From Rhynchopus sp. YZ270_cl-10 (taxonomy: Eukaryota; Euglenozoa; Diplonemea; Diplonemida; Diplonemidae), in assembly GCA_964035575.1 (NCBI GenBank), contig OZ037846.1, positions 213,501 through 277,500 of the forward strand: 64,000 bases of DNA. The letters run 5' to 3'. Within the stretch, counting starts at the first letter, position 1. The number at the start of each line of letters is the position of its first letter. Shown one piece after another: positions 12,270 through 22,746 of this stretch. A program made the position numbers and the translations under genes. Below the pieces are notes generated by a model. It was not told the origin of the DNA. It made no database searches and saw nothing but the letters and a program-made list of their open reading frames with translations.

Positions 12270-13921
12270 TGGTGGACAAGTTCGCCCGCAAGCAACACCG
12301 CATCACCAAGCGGTCCCAACACACCCGCCTCCCCTGCACGGACGAAGAACGGGCCTCCCCCCTGCATGCTGTGAACGTGTCCCCCTTGGTATTGAGCAGA
12401 GTCAAAGGCATGATGCGTCCTGCCATCCTGGACAGGTTCAACGAGGTTTGGCAGGCAGCTTTCTACCCCACGGAGCTGTCAGGAGAGGCTTCTGCACATC
12501 CTTCTCGTCTGAGTGCAGAACACGCCGCTGTACTCCAGGATACAGGCATAGCTGTGCGTGCAGACGGACCCGGAGTATGCTGCAACATCCCCTTCACTGT
12601 TGTGGAAGAGAAGCCCACAGGTCTCCGCCAACGATTCATCCTCTGGACTCGTGAGGCCAATGACGTCTTGGATGCTGCCGGCTATGAAGCTCAGGTGCCT
12701 CTGGGTCATGTGTCGAGGTACTTGTCTGCGGTTGAGAAGGAGTGTGGTAGTGTTCGCGACCTGCGATGCGGGTTTTTCCAGGTCGAAATCCCAACTGAGT
12801 CTCGCCGCTACTTCCGCTACACGGACGACAATGGTGTTTGGTGGGAGCTGACGAGACTACCGATGGGTCACTCCTGCGCCCCAGAGCTCATGCACACCAT
12901 CACAGCAGTGATCGGAGGCGACCCCGCATATGTCCAAGAGAAGCACGTCGCGCAGGGAGTGACCGTGCATACGTGGATCGATGGAGTGCGCTTGTGTGGG
13001 TCGCGTGACGACGTAGTTGCTGCAACGAAGCGGATGGACTCTCGCGCCAGCAGCTGTGGGATTACGTGGAAGCCGGAGGACTCTGTCACGGCTAGTGAGT
13101 CATATGTGTTTATTGGTGTTGATTTTAAGCATACGTCCAGTTCAGTGACCCCCTCTCCCAAACTGTTGGACAAAATTTTTTCCCTTGAGTTAAGTGTTGC
13201 ATCTGCGAGTTCTTTGGAGTCCCTGGCGGGCAGACTGCTGCACGCCACCGCCATTGCGGGGGTCTTTCCGGGAAAGTTTTGGTTTACGGTGAAGTTTTTG
13301 AGGCGTATTTCGAACGCTCTCAATGCGGGCAGACGTCTGCCCAGCGACTCTATTGTTATCCCTGCTTCGGTGCGTAAGGAGTTAGCCAGTTGGCGCTCCG
13401 CTGTGTGTATGCCGCGTGTTTTTAAGCCCCCCTCCCCCCATTCTTCCCTTGCTGTTTTTATTGATGCTTCTCTGAAGGGTTGGGGCGGTGTCATTGTGGA
13501 CCGCCGTAGCAACGAAATGACTATTGTAGGTGCTAGTTGGGACTCCCAGGAGTCTGAGCTACACATTAATGTGCTGGAAGCTCTTGCGTTGCGTAACACT
13601 ATAGCCGCCCTTCCCGACTCCGCGGCCGGTGGTAAGGTGGATATCTGGGTTGACAACACTTCTGTGGTGGGTGTGGCCCGGAAGAAAATTTGTACGGCAT
13701 CCAAGATTCTGAATGACGCGGTGGTGCAAGCTCTTGCGCGTTTGGAGCACTTGTGGTGTACAATTTCATTACAGTGGATCAGTACCAAGCTCAACCCTGC
13801 TGACAAACCCTCTCGTGTTCCCCCTTCCTCCCTCTCCTCTCCCAACCTCATGTTTGAGGTCCAACGTGCGGTGCGGTTGTTCTTTACTGGCGTCGGGGCG
13901 GATTCGACTAGCTCGGCCTAG
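12260..13921 (+). CDS. Reverse transcriptase - RNase H ORF of the YR retrotransposon
   Basis: The ATG at 12260 overlaps the end of the recombinase ORF by a few bases. An RT palm-like region (LTRLPMGHSCAPE) is followed by an RNase H domain (FIDASLKGWGG, then the ELHINVLEALAL block). The ORF ends inside repeat B1. It would copy the element RNA to DNA. Confidence 0.8.
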   Translation: MAVMVDKFARKQHRITKRSQHTRLPCTDEERASPLHAVNVSPLVLSRVKGMMRPAILDRFNEVWQAAFYPTELSGEASAHPSRLSAEHAAVLQDTGIAVRADGPGVCCNIPFTVVEEKPTGLRQRFILWTREANDVLDAAGYEAQVPLGHVSRYLSAVEKECGSVRDLRCGFFQVEIPTESRRYFRYTDDNGVWWELTRLPMGHSCAPELMHTITAVIGGDPAYVQEKHVAQGVTVHTWIDGVRLCGSRDDVVAATKRMDSRASSCGITWKPEDSVTASESYVFIGVDFKHTSSSVTPSPKLLDKIFSLELSVASASSLESLAGRLLHATAIAGVFPGKFWFTVKFLRRISNALNAGRRLPSDSIVIPASVRKELASWRSAVCMPRVFKPPSPHSSLAVFIDASLKGWGGVIVDRRSNEMTIVGASWDSQESELHINVLEALALRNTIAALPDSAAGGKVDIWVDNTSVVGVARKKICTASKILNDAVVQALARLEHLWCTISLQWISTKLNPADKPSRVPPSSLSSPNLMFEVQRAVRLFFTGVGADSTSSA

Positions 13922-14003
13922 CCGATTTACCCCAACGTCTTTTTGCAAGTATATGATTAAAAGAAAAAATAAAGGAACATTTTTGAGTAGGCTAAAGCTA
14001 TTC
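13898..14003 (+). repeat. Split direct repeat B1
   Basis: This 106-bp sequence recurs at 14210-14315. It begins GCGGATTCGACTAG and directly abuts A2. Confidence 0.9.
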
Positions 14004-14183
14004 TTGGGGTTTACCGAGGGAATAGCAAAGCCGAAACTAAAACGTGTAACCCCCCAAAACCCCCCTTGCTTTTTGGGGTTGTTGTTCAACGGGAAACCTC
14101 CTCGCCAACCACGTACCATCACTGAATTAGGTTCGGGTGGTTTTCCCTTTCAGCTTTTTGTGTCGTAAAAGCTTTTGTATTTT
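14004..14183 (+). repeat. Split direct repeat A2
   Basis: Second copy of A1. It is followed by a 26-bp pyrimidine-rich spacer (14184-14209) before B2. Confidence 0.9.
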
Positions 14184-14209
14184 CCCTCCCTCCCTCACCT
14201 CCGCCTCCA

Positions 14210-14315
14210 GCGGATTCGACTAGCTCGGCCTAGCCGATTTACCCCAACGTCTTTTTGCAAGTATATGATTAAAAGAAAAAATAAAGGAACATTTTTGAGT
14301 AGGCTAAAGCTATTC
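14210..14315 (+). repeat. Split direct repeat B2, right end of the element
   Basis: Second copy of B1. It ends GCTATTC directly against the first CTGTGTATAC unit of the minisatellite. Confidence 0.9.
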
Positions 14316-14468
14316 CTGTGTATACTGTGTATACTGTGTATACTGTGTATACTGTGTATACTGTGTATACTGTGTATACTGTGTATACTGTGTATACTGT
14401 GTATACTGTGTATACTGTGTATACTGTGTATACTGTGTATACTGTGTATACTGTGTGTACTGTGTACT
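14316..14468. repeat. 9-bp minisatellite (TGTGTATAC)n, right part
   Basis: About 17 copies, continuing the unit of 9035-9306. The last two units vary (TGTGTGTAC). The retrotransposon is therefore inserted within one array. Confidence 0.93.
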
Positions 14469-14530
14469 TGTCCATTTCGGCAAATTGACCCCACCACTGG
14501 CCGGACGGATTCCGGAAATGCAAATGCCGG
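14466..14530 (+). repeat. Dispersed repeat with ACGGATTCCGGAAATGC core
   Basis: It reads ACTTGTCCATTTCGGCAAA, then GACCCCACCACTGG, then the core. Related copies lie at 21024-21075 and, inverted, at 38332-38394. The origin is unknown. Confidence 0.55.
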
Positions 14531-15533
14531 TGTTTAAAAGCTTCACCAAGGATTTCACCGAGGAAAAAAAAAATTTCCCCTAGCACGATGATTCCCGATT
14601 ATGCACGATTATGCACGATTACTCAGGATTACGCACGATGACACCCGATGACGGCCGATGACACCCGATTTAGCGCGATTCACCCCCCCGGAAAACGCTC
14701 CATTATGAGAGCAAATTTTGGGTCTGAAAAACTCAACTCCATTTTTGATTCCCCACAAAAAGGAAGAGAAACGAAAGTTCTGTAAGGGGGGAGGGTTTTT
14801 TCCCCCCCATTTTTTTTTCTTTTTTTTCTTCTTTTTTTCTTATGTTCTTGTGTTCTCCCTGCCTTCACACAACGTACCACCCTAAAAGGTCTTTATCTCT
14901 TATTTTTTCTTCATTTTTTTGACATACGACTTCACGGACCTTGACACTCACATATCTTTCCAAATATTTGTTTTTTTTTTTTTACGATTCGCTTTTGACA
15001 ACCAGAAAACCCCCCGATAGCCTAGTCATGCAAAATAAAAGCGTGGAAACTCAAAAATTTGATTTTGCTTTTCATTCAAAAGCGGAGAGAAACAGAGAGA
15101 GAGAGAGAGCGAGAGAGACGGAACAATAACAATGAATGCCCTCTCCTCACTTCGAAATGTCAAACACGTTCACGGCAGTGTCATCGAAAATACGCTGACT
15201 TTTGTCCAGGGGGATAAAGAAAAATGCAAAAAGGAAAGCTTTGAAGGCATACCATACACATAACCACTTCCTCTTGAGCGCCGAACGCAGCCCAGTAAGA
15301 TAGTGTGTGGTGTTGTATGAGGGAGGGGATGGGGCAGAACGCACGACACGAAAGGCGTGTCGAATATAGATTCCTAATTTAGCGAAAGAACGTTGGTGGG
15401 ATGAGAAAAGCCACAACGCTTATGTCATCTTCACATTCGAAACAAAATCAAACAATTTTTCAAAACAAAAAACAAAAAAACAAAACAAAAAAGTCATGTG
15501 TACGGGGTGCGTAGTGTGTGTGCATGTGTGTGC
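14531..15533. other. Spacer downstream of the first multifunctional enzyme gene
   Basis: It begins with degenerate 11-12 bp CGATTATGCA/CGATGACACC units (14583-14690). The rest is AT-rich with long T and A runs and a GAGA run near 15090-15120. No gene is seen. Confidence 0.6.
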
Positions 15534-17745
15534 TCACAGCTTCGCCTGCTGCGCAAGCTGCTTCTCACGCTTCTTGCTCCACGACTCAGCAGTGCTGCCG
15601 TCCTCAGCAAGCTTCGCCAGCAGCGGGCACGGCTCCTCACCTGCTGCACGCAGACCCTTCACAACCTCGTCCAGGCCAAGGAGGTCGGCGTACTGTTGTG
15701 GTGTGGTGGTGGTGGAGGATAGAGGATAGAGGGTAGAGGGGGAAGACATCGGTGTGAAACAATAAACATACCTTCATCGGGCCTCCCAGGTAACGCGGGA
15801 AGTTGTACCCGTAGACAAGCGCAACGTCGATGTCGGACGCACGCGAGACAACACCCTCCTCCAGGAGACGGAAGCCCTCGTTGATCACAGGGAAGTACAC
15901 ACGCTGTGCAAGCACCTCGGGGGTGAGGTTCGGGCGTGTCACACCGGTCTCCTTCCACACACGCTGCATGAAGGCTGCCACCTCAGGGTTGGGCTGTGCA
16001 CGGCGCTTCGCGTCGTACACGTACAGCCCCTTCCCGCTCTTCATCCCGAAGTTTCCGTTTGCGAACAGGAAGTCCGTCACGTTCCCCTTGGTGTCCAGTG
16101 TGCCCGCACGCTCCTTCTCGCGTCCGAACAGGTCCAGTCCCACCAGGTCGTTCATGCGCATAGGGCCCATGCGCATACCGAACTTCTCCGCAGCAGCGTC
16201 AATCTCCTCGGGCAGGAAGCCAGAGTACAGCATCGAGGTCGCCCCCTGCTTCCCCATCATCCTGTTCGCAACAAACCCGTGGCAGTTGTTCACAAGCACA
16301 CAGATCTTCCCAATACGCTTTCCAAACGCCATCGCCGTCGCAATCGTGCGTCCAGACGTCTTCGACCCACGCACGTTCTCCAGCAGCGGCATCACGTTCG
16401 CAGGCGAGAAGAAGTGGCACCCCACCACATCCTCAGGACGCGATGTCGACGCAGCAATCTCGTCGATGCTCAGGTAGCTCGTGTTCGTGGCCAGGATGCA
16501 GCCCTTCTTGCACACAGCGTCAAGCTTCCCGAACACCTCCTTCTTGATGTCCATGTTCTCGTACACAGCCTCAATCACCATGTCGCAGTCCTTGAACACT
16601 GCGTAGTCCGTGCCAGACGGCTTGATGTTGCCAAACGCACGCTTTGCACGTGCCTCCTTCATGCTCCCACGCTTCACAGACGTCTCGTAGTTGGCACCAA
16701 TCACCTTCATCCCCTTCTCCAGGAACTCCGGCTTTGCGTCCACAAGAAGCACCTTGATCCCTGCGTTTGCACAGGACATCGCAATGCCTCCACCCATCAG
16801 GCCAGCTCCGATGATCCCAACTGTCTTCAGGGGGGCGGGCTTCGTCTTCAGGCCGGGCACCTTCCAGCAGGCACGCTCTGCGAAGAACATGTACTGCATT
16901 GCCTTGGCCTGGTCGTCGGTCATGAGCGCCATGAACTCTTTCCTTTCGGTGGCCATACCAACCTTGAAGAAGTCACCAGCCGTGGCAGCCTGCACACAGT
17001 TGATGATGGCCTGCGGCGCGTTCTCCCCACGGCGCACCTTGCCCCACTTCTTGCGTGCCATGTCGAACACGGCAGGGCTGCCCACTGCGTTACGGCTGCA
17101 GATCCTGCGGTTCGCAAGGTTCACTCCACGCGAGGCAACAGAGGCACAGAGCTGCACACCTGCAACGACGATGTTCCTGTCCACCACCTCGTCCAACACG
17201 CCCAGCTGCAGCGCCCTCTGGCTGGGGAGGGGTGCACCCTTGCACATCAGCTCGATCGCCTGCTCGCATCCGAGCAGACGGGGCATTCTCTGGGTACCTC
17301 CGGCACCAGGCAGAAGGCCGAGGTTCACCTCAGGCAAACCCAGCATCGAACGGGACGTGGCAATGCGGTAGTGGCAGCCAAGCGACACCTCGCACCCACC
17401 TCCAAGCGCAACACCGTCAATGGCAGCAACAACAGGCTTCGTGCTGGCCTCGATGCTGTGGATGAGCTCCACAAGGTTGGGCCCACGCATGCCTCCGCTG
17501 AACTCAGAGATGTCAGCCCCAGCACAGAAGGCACCGTGTGCACCGGTGACAACAATCCCGTCGACGGTGGTGTCGGCAAGCGCACGCTTCAGGTTCTCGT
17601 CAAGCCCCATGCGGATACCGCTCGAGAGCGGGTTCATCGGGGGGTTGTCGAGCGTGAAGACAGCGATGTTGGACCCCTCGCAGTGGCGCACCTCGTAGTG
17701 CACCTTCCCCTTCGGGACGAACGGCTTCTTCTGTCCACGGGCCAT
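15534..17745 (-). CDS. Peroxisomal multifunctional enzyme (enoyl-CoA hydratase / 3-hydroxyacyl-CoA dehydrogenase), copy 1
   Basis: Exons are 15772-17745 and 15534-15692, around a 79-base intron (GTATGT...AACAG, phase 0), giving 710 residues. It catalyses two steps of fatty-acid beta-oxidation: hydration of 2-enoyl-CoA and NAD-dependent oxidation of 3-hydroxyacyl-CoA. The crotonase domain (about 15-200) has both catalytic glutamates, Glu119 in GGGCE and Glu139 in GLPEVNLG. The Rossmann domain begins near 308 with GAGLMG (313-318). The catalytic His444 lies in GCHFFSPAN, and two C-terminal dehydrogenase lobes follow. The last three residues are AKL, a PTS1 peroxisome signal variant, encoded by the small second exon. 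Family members such as EHHADH are of similar length. An acceptor-like CCACCCCACAG precedes the ATG by about 26 bases. Copy 2 is at 22747-25370. Confidence 0.95.
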
Positions 17746-18448
17746 TGGAGAGGTTGGGTCTTTGTCTTGTCTGTGGGGTGGTGTGAGTGGAGGGGGATAA
17801 GGGACACATTCGCATATGGGTATCGGGCAGAAAATATCACAACAAATAAAAAGATCCAGCACTACACACCTTTGGGGATATGGAACCCGGGGTGTTGTAA
17901 TAGGAAGTTGCCTACTGGAAAGCTACATTCCAAACTTTTAATTTTAAATATGACATGGCGCGATGCAGAGGAGGCAGGTTGGAGAACAGGGTGGCCTTCA
18001 AAGTCCTGCTCTCCGACGCTGTGGAAGGCGCGACCAAAGTGGGTGGTCTCATGTTGTAGGACGTATGAGACACAACACCATCATGTCACAACATCATCAG
18101 GACTTTTTCCTGAAATCGTATCCTCTGACGAATGACGCGTGTGAGTCGGTCATCGCAGTACTGAAGAGTGGTGGACCAGGCGGCAGGTAATTTGGGGGGA
18201 AACCGGAAGGGGTACCAAAAAGACTGCAGCCATAGCTCACTGCCCCGGTGGAATATTGCGCAAGCTGTGTGACTTCGGTTGGTCACTGTTGCTGAGGCTT
18301 CGGGTCATTTCCTCAGTGCAGACGGAACGTTTGGCAGCTGGGTCGTGAAAGATGGCAATCATCAAAAAGGCAAAGGGGGAGGCGGCAGACAGAGCTGATG
18401 GGGAGCAATGTGATCAACACACACCTGCACCAGGTTGTGTGGGGTTTT

Positions 18449-18527
18449 GCTTCTTTTTTGATAAATTGTTGGAGTAGTGTAGTTGCCTCGGTTGTGTTGC
18501 CACAGTTGTGCAATCTCCACTGTCCAA
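18449..18527 (-). repeat. Stem-loop repeat (GATAAATTGTTGGAGTAGTG type)
   Basis: It follows a T run. The outer arms AGTG/CACT and inner TTGC/GCAA enclose a loop with the direct repeat GTTGCC ... GTTGCC. The copies at 51361-51440 and 52694-52775 are nearly identical and 19068-19146 is an inverted copy. Confidence 0.65.
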
Positions 18528-19067
18528 AAGTTCACTCACTTTTTTTGAGATCCTTATTTGAAACAGTGCCAGGACACCCCGAGGATGTGCCCACGCTACA
18601 TTTTCATATCAGTGACTGAATCCATCACGAAATGTCAAACTTTTGCTAAATCTGAGTAAAATCTGGCTCATTTCGGGTATTCCCCTCAAACATCCCAAGG
18701 ATATGCAGTTAAGTTTCATGCAAAACTGTGCTAAAGCTAAGTAAACTGCATTTTTCCGGAGTACTGCGCAATAAAATGCAAAAGAAAAATAATCAAATAA
18801 GAAAGCCCTAGTTGAACCCAACTTAACGGCGGGCCACCACGTTGACACATTCCGTGACAGCCACTAAGATGATAGATTTATGCGCGTTGATGCTAAACGG
18901 GAGACAGATCTACATGATATATAACGAAGTGAAGTTGACACAGCGCAAAACGCCTCTGACAGTAGGCACTGACACTTCGCATGAATACTTCGCGTGAATA
19001 AGGATGAAGCCAAGCCTCGCTTAGTCACCTGTATAAATATCAGTGAAAATTTCAAAAAAGAAAAAAA

Positions 19068-19146
19068 AAAAAACAGACAATGGATATTGCACAACTGTGG
19101 CAACACTACTGAGGCAACTACACTACTCCAACAATTTATCAAAAGA
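19068..19146 (+). repeat. Stem-loop repeat, inverted copy
   Basis: It is the reverse complement of the 18449 type with a few substitutions. Here the plus strand ends CAACAATTTATCAAAAG, the A-rich side. It is 0.6 kb from the direct copy at 18449. Confidence 0.6.
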
Positions 19147-19935
19147 AACAGAAAACCCGGAAAAGTTGGCAAGGTAAACCTGCCTCGTGTTTGGCCAACT
19201 GTTTCTCCATGAAATTGTGGTTAGAACGAAAAATGGATTGCCTGACGGCGATATAACACTTTTCTCGTTAGCCTGCTATAAACACGAATACGTCCGTTTA
19301 CGACGCATCCTTGGGGAAAGAGAACAAAACAGAAACGAAACAATTCTTGGGGGGAAAAAATAACCACTACTAAAAAATGAACCTTCTTCCACAGCAATAA
19401 CACACACGAGAAGCCGTCTTCTTCGCTGGGGGGAATAAATTTCTTTCAGCATCACAACACTCATCACACGGCAACACATGCCCAAGAGGAACCTTGGGCT
19501 GTACATGACAGGGAGGGTATGGGCAATGACATGCTCTTGCCTGGGGAGGTATATTTTTTTTTGTATTGTGCTCAGGTAGCTACGTGCCTTTTAAAAGGCC
19601 ATCGTATATTTTTGTTTCGATACCAGAAGAGAAAAAAAAACAGAATTGGGACGGAAATTGAGAGAAAAAAATAAATGGCAAATATGCAAATGGAATATGC
19701 ACTGCTTAGTCATTGTAGTTGTTTGATGCATTGACTCTTCCACACACACAATCTCACCTGTTGGGGTGGTGGGAGCACGGTTGGATGAGTGAACTACGTT
19801 GACACTTTCCGCTCACAAAGTAGTGTGCGTCAAAAAAAAAAAAAAGAACTTGAAACATACAACCCCCACCCTCCCATCCACTAACCAAAACAAAGTTTAT
19901 AAACTACCCAACTTTCCTCTTTTTTTGATTTTTGA

Positions 19936-20003
19936 TTTTGTTTTTTTGAAAACTTTTAGCACCAATAGTAGACATCCCGAGGATGAGTTTCCACTATTGG
20001 TGT
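19936..20003 (-). repeat. Stem-loop repeat with a perfect 10-bp stem
   Basis: It follows TTTTTTTGAAAAC. The arms CACCAATAGT (19960-19969) and ACTATTGGTG (19993-20002) are perfectly complementary and enclose a second hairpin, CATCC-CGA-GGATG (19973-19985). The layout resembles 60862-60928, but the stem sequence is different. Confidence 0.6.
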
Positions 20004-20195
20004 GGCTGAATGGGGGCAAAAAGTACGCAAAAAAAAAAGTGTCAAAAAAATGCGAATCAGCCCTCAAAAATTTTTGGTGCGGGTGAAAAAAGCGCGCATG
20101 AAGTGCGAATCCCCGCCTTCAGCCACACCAACTATACCTTATTTTTTCCACCATTGATTTATTTTTTTATGCCATCTTTTCTTTTTTCCTTTTTT

Positions 20196-20825
20196 TCAGT
20201 AATGCTTCCCCCCGACTGTCCCGTACTCTGTTGTTCTTGGGTTCACAATGCCGACGTCGTGGAGATCATCAAACTCACGTGGCGATGCGAAGCCTCCGTC
20301 GCTGTCAATAGTGGACCTGCAGCAGAGGAGACAGAGAATGGCAATCTCGAACACCGTTGCAACACTACATGCGTAGATGCCAAACCCGAGCGAGATGCCA
20401 GAGATCTGCATCAGGCTCTTGTCACCGCATTCTGTCACCGGAAAGTCGATGACGTACGCTGCGACGAAGCAGGGCACGATCAACAGAAACATGGCAAGAG
20501 CTACCGAATGAACGACCTTTAAATATCTGCGTACATATTTCTTAAGAACGGTTGCAGCAGCGAATGCCAGGATCATATGCAAAACGAGCCCAATAAACAG
20601 CATAGTCGCGGCCACAATCGCAAAAACCTGAATACCTTTGAGGCAAAGTCCGCGTGGGTTGCATGAGTCATCAGCGGGGTTCGCGTTGCCAAGGGAGCAG
20701 CGGAACACACCACAGCTCTGGTCGCCTATCTTGCCCAAGAAGCTGTTGTCCATAATCAGCATCGCAAGCACAGCCCCCAAAGAGGCTGCAGTAAAGACAC
20801 CTTGGATCAGAGAGTCCACGAGCAT
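20196..20825 (-). CDS. Four-helix membrane protein (claudin/amastin-like topology)
   Basis: A single-exon ORF of 209 residues. Four hydrophobic segments lie at about 7-27, 66-92, 103-124 and 141-170. The first extracellular loop (about 30-64) has five cysteines (SCGVFRC ... DDSC ... RGLC), enough for disulfides. The C-terminal tail is short, polar and acidic, ending GGKHY. This topology is shared by claudin/PMP22 proteins and kinetoplastid amastins, but I do not see the exact signature of either, so the family is open. A CTCACACAACAG acceptor-like site lies upstream of the ATG at 20825. It lies between two copies of a beta-oxidation gene with no evident functional link. Confidence 0.75.
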   Translation of the reverse strand: MLVDSLIQGVFTAASLGAVLAMLIMDNSFLGKIGDQSCGVFRCSLGNANPADDSCNPRGLCLKGIQVFAIVAATMLFIGLVLHMILAFAAATVLKKYVRRYLKVVHSVALAMFLLIVPCFVAAYVIDFPVTECGDKSLMQISGISLGFGIYACSVATVFEIAILCLLCCRSTIDSDGGFASPREFDDLHDVGIVNPRTTEYGTVGGKHY

Positions 20826-20906
20826 TGTTCTTTGTTGGGGTAAAAAAAAATGTGTTCTGTTGTGTGAGGACGTTTAAGAATAATCTAAAAAAAATAGAAG
20901 TTTTGA

Positions 20907-21308
20907 CTAATACAAAAAGCCGTCCATCCATTTCGTTATGAGAATGTGTTTACTCCCGCTTCCACTCAGAGAAATGGAACGGGAAAAAACAGAACGGAGG
21001 CAAGAACGGAAGATTTGTTGAAGAACTTGGCCATTTCGTCCACAGCGCGGACGGATTCCGGAAATGCCAATTGCGGCATGTTTTGGGGCTGAAAACCCAC
21101 CTTTTTTCCAGGGAAAAAATTTGCTTCCGGTGTTCTTCGCCTGCTGAACCATATCCCAATACTCACGGAGATGGTGAGGATCGACCCAGCGACCGGGCCT
21201 GCACAGGCTGCACCAGCGCACTCCCTCAGCCGGCGGATCCACAGCATCCACGTCAATCACCTCGATGACGGGTGCACAGGCATCATCAATGGGATGTGTA
21301 GACGACAT
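20907..21308 (-). CDS. Doubtful small ORF, possibly a gene remnant
   Basis: The ATG at 21308 opens a frame of 133 codons. The first ~60 residues (to about 21130) look protein-like, with WCSLC and a DPHHLREYW block that could bind a metal. The remainder reads through a low-complexity tract and the dispersed repeat at 21024-21075, so it is unlikely to be native coding sequence. It may be exon 1 of a longer gene or a truncated copy. No family is recognised. Confidence 0.3.
   Translation of the reverse strand: MSSTHPIDDACAPVIEVIDVDAVDPPAEGVRWCSLCRPGRWVDPHHLREYWDMVQQAKNTGSKFFPWKKGGFSAPKHAAIGISGIRPRCGRNGQVLQQIFRSCLRSVFSRSISLSGSGSKHILITKWMDGFLY
21024..21075 (+). repeat. Dispersed repeat with ACGGATTCCGGAAATGC core, copy 2
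   Basis: It matches 14466-14530 over CTTGGCCATTTCG and the ACGGATTCCGGAAATGCCAA core. A third copy lies inverted at 38332-38394. Confidence 0.55.
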
Positions 21309-22746
21309 TGTAGTCAAAGTTGTCACCAGGGTGAAGTACGTTCTACGTGAGTTACGCAGAACTGAGTGGTCGAATGCAATGCAAGGCGCCCTCTGCAACA
21401 CTCAACAAAACCCCCCCGCAGGTTTGACGTTTTATTCAGGCATTCAGGGTTTCCGCAATGGAGGAGAAAAAGGAAGAGGTTCTTTAGTTCTGAAGAAGGA
21501 AAAGGGGATTTACAAGAGCCCCTTCAAAAAAAAAAAAGGGGGGGTTTTTTTTTTAAAGCAATCCACGAAGAAAAAAATGCCGTCCTTATCCATGGCAAGC
21601 AAAACTATAGAAACCAAAAAACAAAAAAGAAAGCTTTTGAATGAATGTGTCTTTCGTCTCTCATTCACATACACTCTGTCAAAAAAAAAAAAATAAATAG
21701 CGAAGTCGAAACGGGCCCCTTACCTGAGGGATTTACCAAAAGACAAGGTTCCAAATAAAAAGTAATGAAATTTGTTTCATATACTAACTATTCTACTGAA
21801 TAGATGGTATAATAGGGTGCACTAAATGGACCCAAACTTTGAAATTTGAAATACACTCTCTCTGTGACAGTGGATCTTTAAAAAAAAGGAAGTATTTCAA
21901 CATTTGCGATCAATAAATTGATAGCATCGGAGGAGGGATAACAAAAAAAATAAGAAAAATCCTTGTCAAAGTGATGAATGCACCTCTCGTGCGCACAACA
22001 CCTTGAGGAGAGAGAAAGGATCACCTTAGGCGGAAATTCCATCAGGCCGCCCTTCTTTCCAAGCAATCTTAAAATAACAGGAACACCAACAACAATAAAA
22101 AAAAAATATGCAGATATATTTGGTCAAGTGAGCAGCTCACATTGAAAACCATGTGCAAAAAAACACTAAAACAAAATAAAACAAAACCCGAGGGCACGTT
22201 GCTGGAAAAAAAGCAGGGGAAAAAAAAAAAGCAAAAAAGAAAAACACACACAAAAAGGACGAACGCCTCTTTGTTCACCATCAATAAAGTAAATTAACAA
22301 TACAGACAAAGAGAAGACCCAACAGCCAATGTGTCCTAATGGGGCGAGTCTTGCCCACAGGAGGGTAATAGAACAAGACGGAGAAGGCTCCGATACGTTC
22401 AGGGTGAAAAGGTATTTTTTTAAAAAAACATTACTGTGCAGCTTTGCAAGAAAAGCAGGAACAGATCACGCTGCTTTTGCCCGAGGTCATCAAGAGAGCA
22501 TCGCCAATTATAGGTACACTGCTTTTCAAAAACAAAATATGAAAGAAAAGGTGAAACTGGTACCTCAAGGGAATAAAAGAGATGGCTAAAGTCTCGAGAC
22601 GCGTTTTTGCGGACATCGGTGACAAACGATTTGTTCCTCCTTTATGCTCGACCGGATGAGAAGATGGGGGAAAAGCGGGTGGTGCATGGTGCGTAGTGTG
22701 TAGTGGGGGTGTATAGTGTGCGTAGTGTGTGTGTGCATGTGTGTGC
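21309..22746. other. AT-rich spacer between the small ORF and enzyme copy 2
   Basis: Long A and T runs and no coding region I can support. From about 22710 the sequence matches the downstream flank of enzyme copy 1 (GTAGTGTGTGTGCATGTGTG), marking the other edge of that duplication. Confidence 0.6.

Larger units (their letters stand above)
9307..14315 (+). mobile_element. Tyrosine-recombinase retrotransposon (Ngaro/VIPER-like) with split direct repeats
   Basis: About 5.0 kb. The ends have the pattern A1 - ORFs - B1 - A2 - B2: A1 9307-9486, B1 13898-14003, A2 14004-14183, B2 14210-14315. The A copies (180 bp) and the B copies (106 bp) each look identical, so insertion is recent. Three partly overlapping ORFs lie between them: gag-like, tyrosine recombinase, and RT-RNase H. 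The element looks whole, with no obvious breaks. Split direct repeats are the hallmark of Ngaro and some PAT-like elements, and the recombinase-before-RT order is that of VIPER of trypanosomatids. It sits inside a 9-bp minisatellite and I see no target duplication, as expected for insertion of a circular intermediate by a tyrosine recombinase. Confidence 0.88.
17746..20195. other. Long spacer with stem-loop repeats
   Basis: 2.4 kb without a supportable gene. Bases 17746-17815 match the flank of copy 2 (25371-25440) and mark the edge of the duplicated block. Stem-loop repeats lie at 18449-18527, 19068-19146 and 19936-20003. Another weak relative (CACCCCGAGGATG) is near 18574. Confidence 0.6.

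Noticed and set aside
16279-18135. Plus-strand ORF of 618 codons (and its twin at 23904-25472)
   Set aside because: Antisense to the beta-oxidation enzyme genes; His/Leu/Arg-rich composition and no family. It is a shadow of strong codon bias on the true strand.
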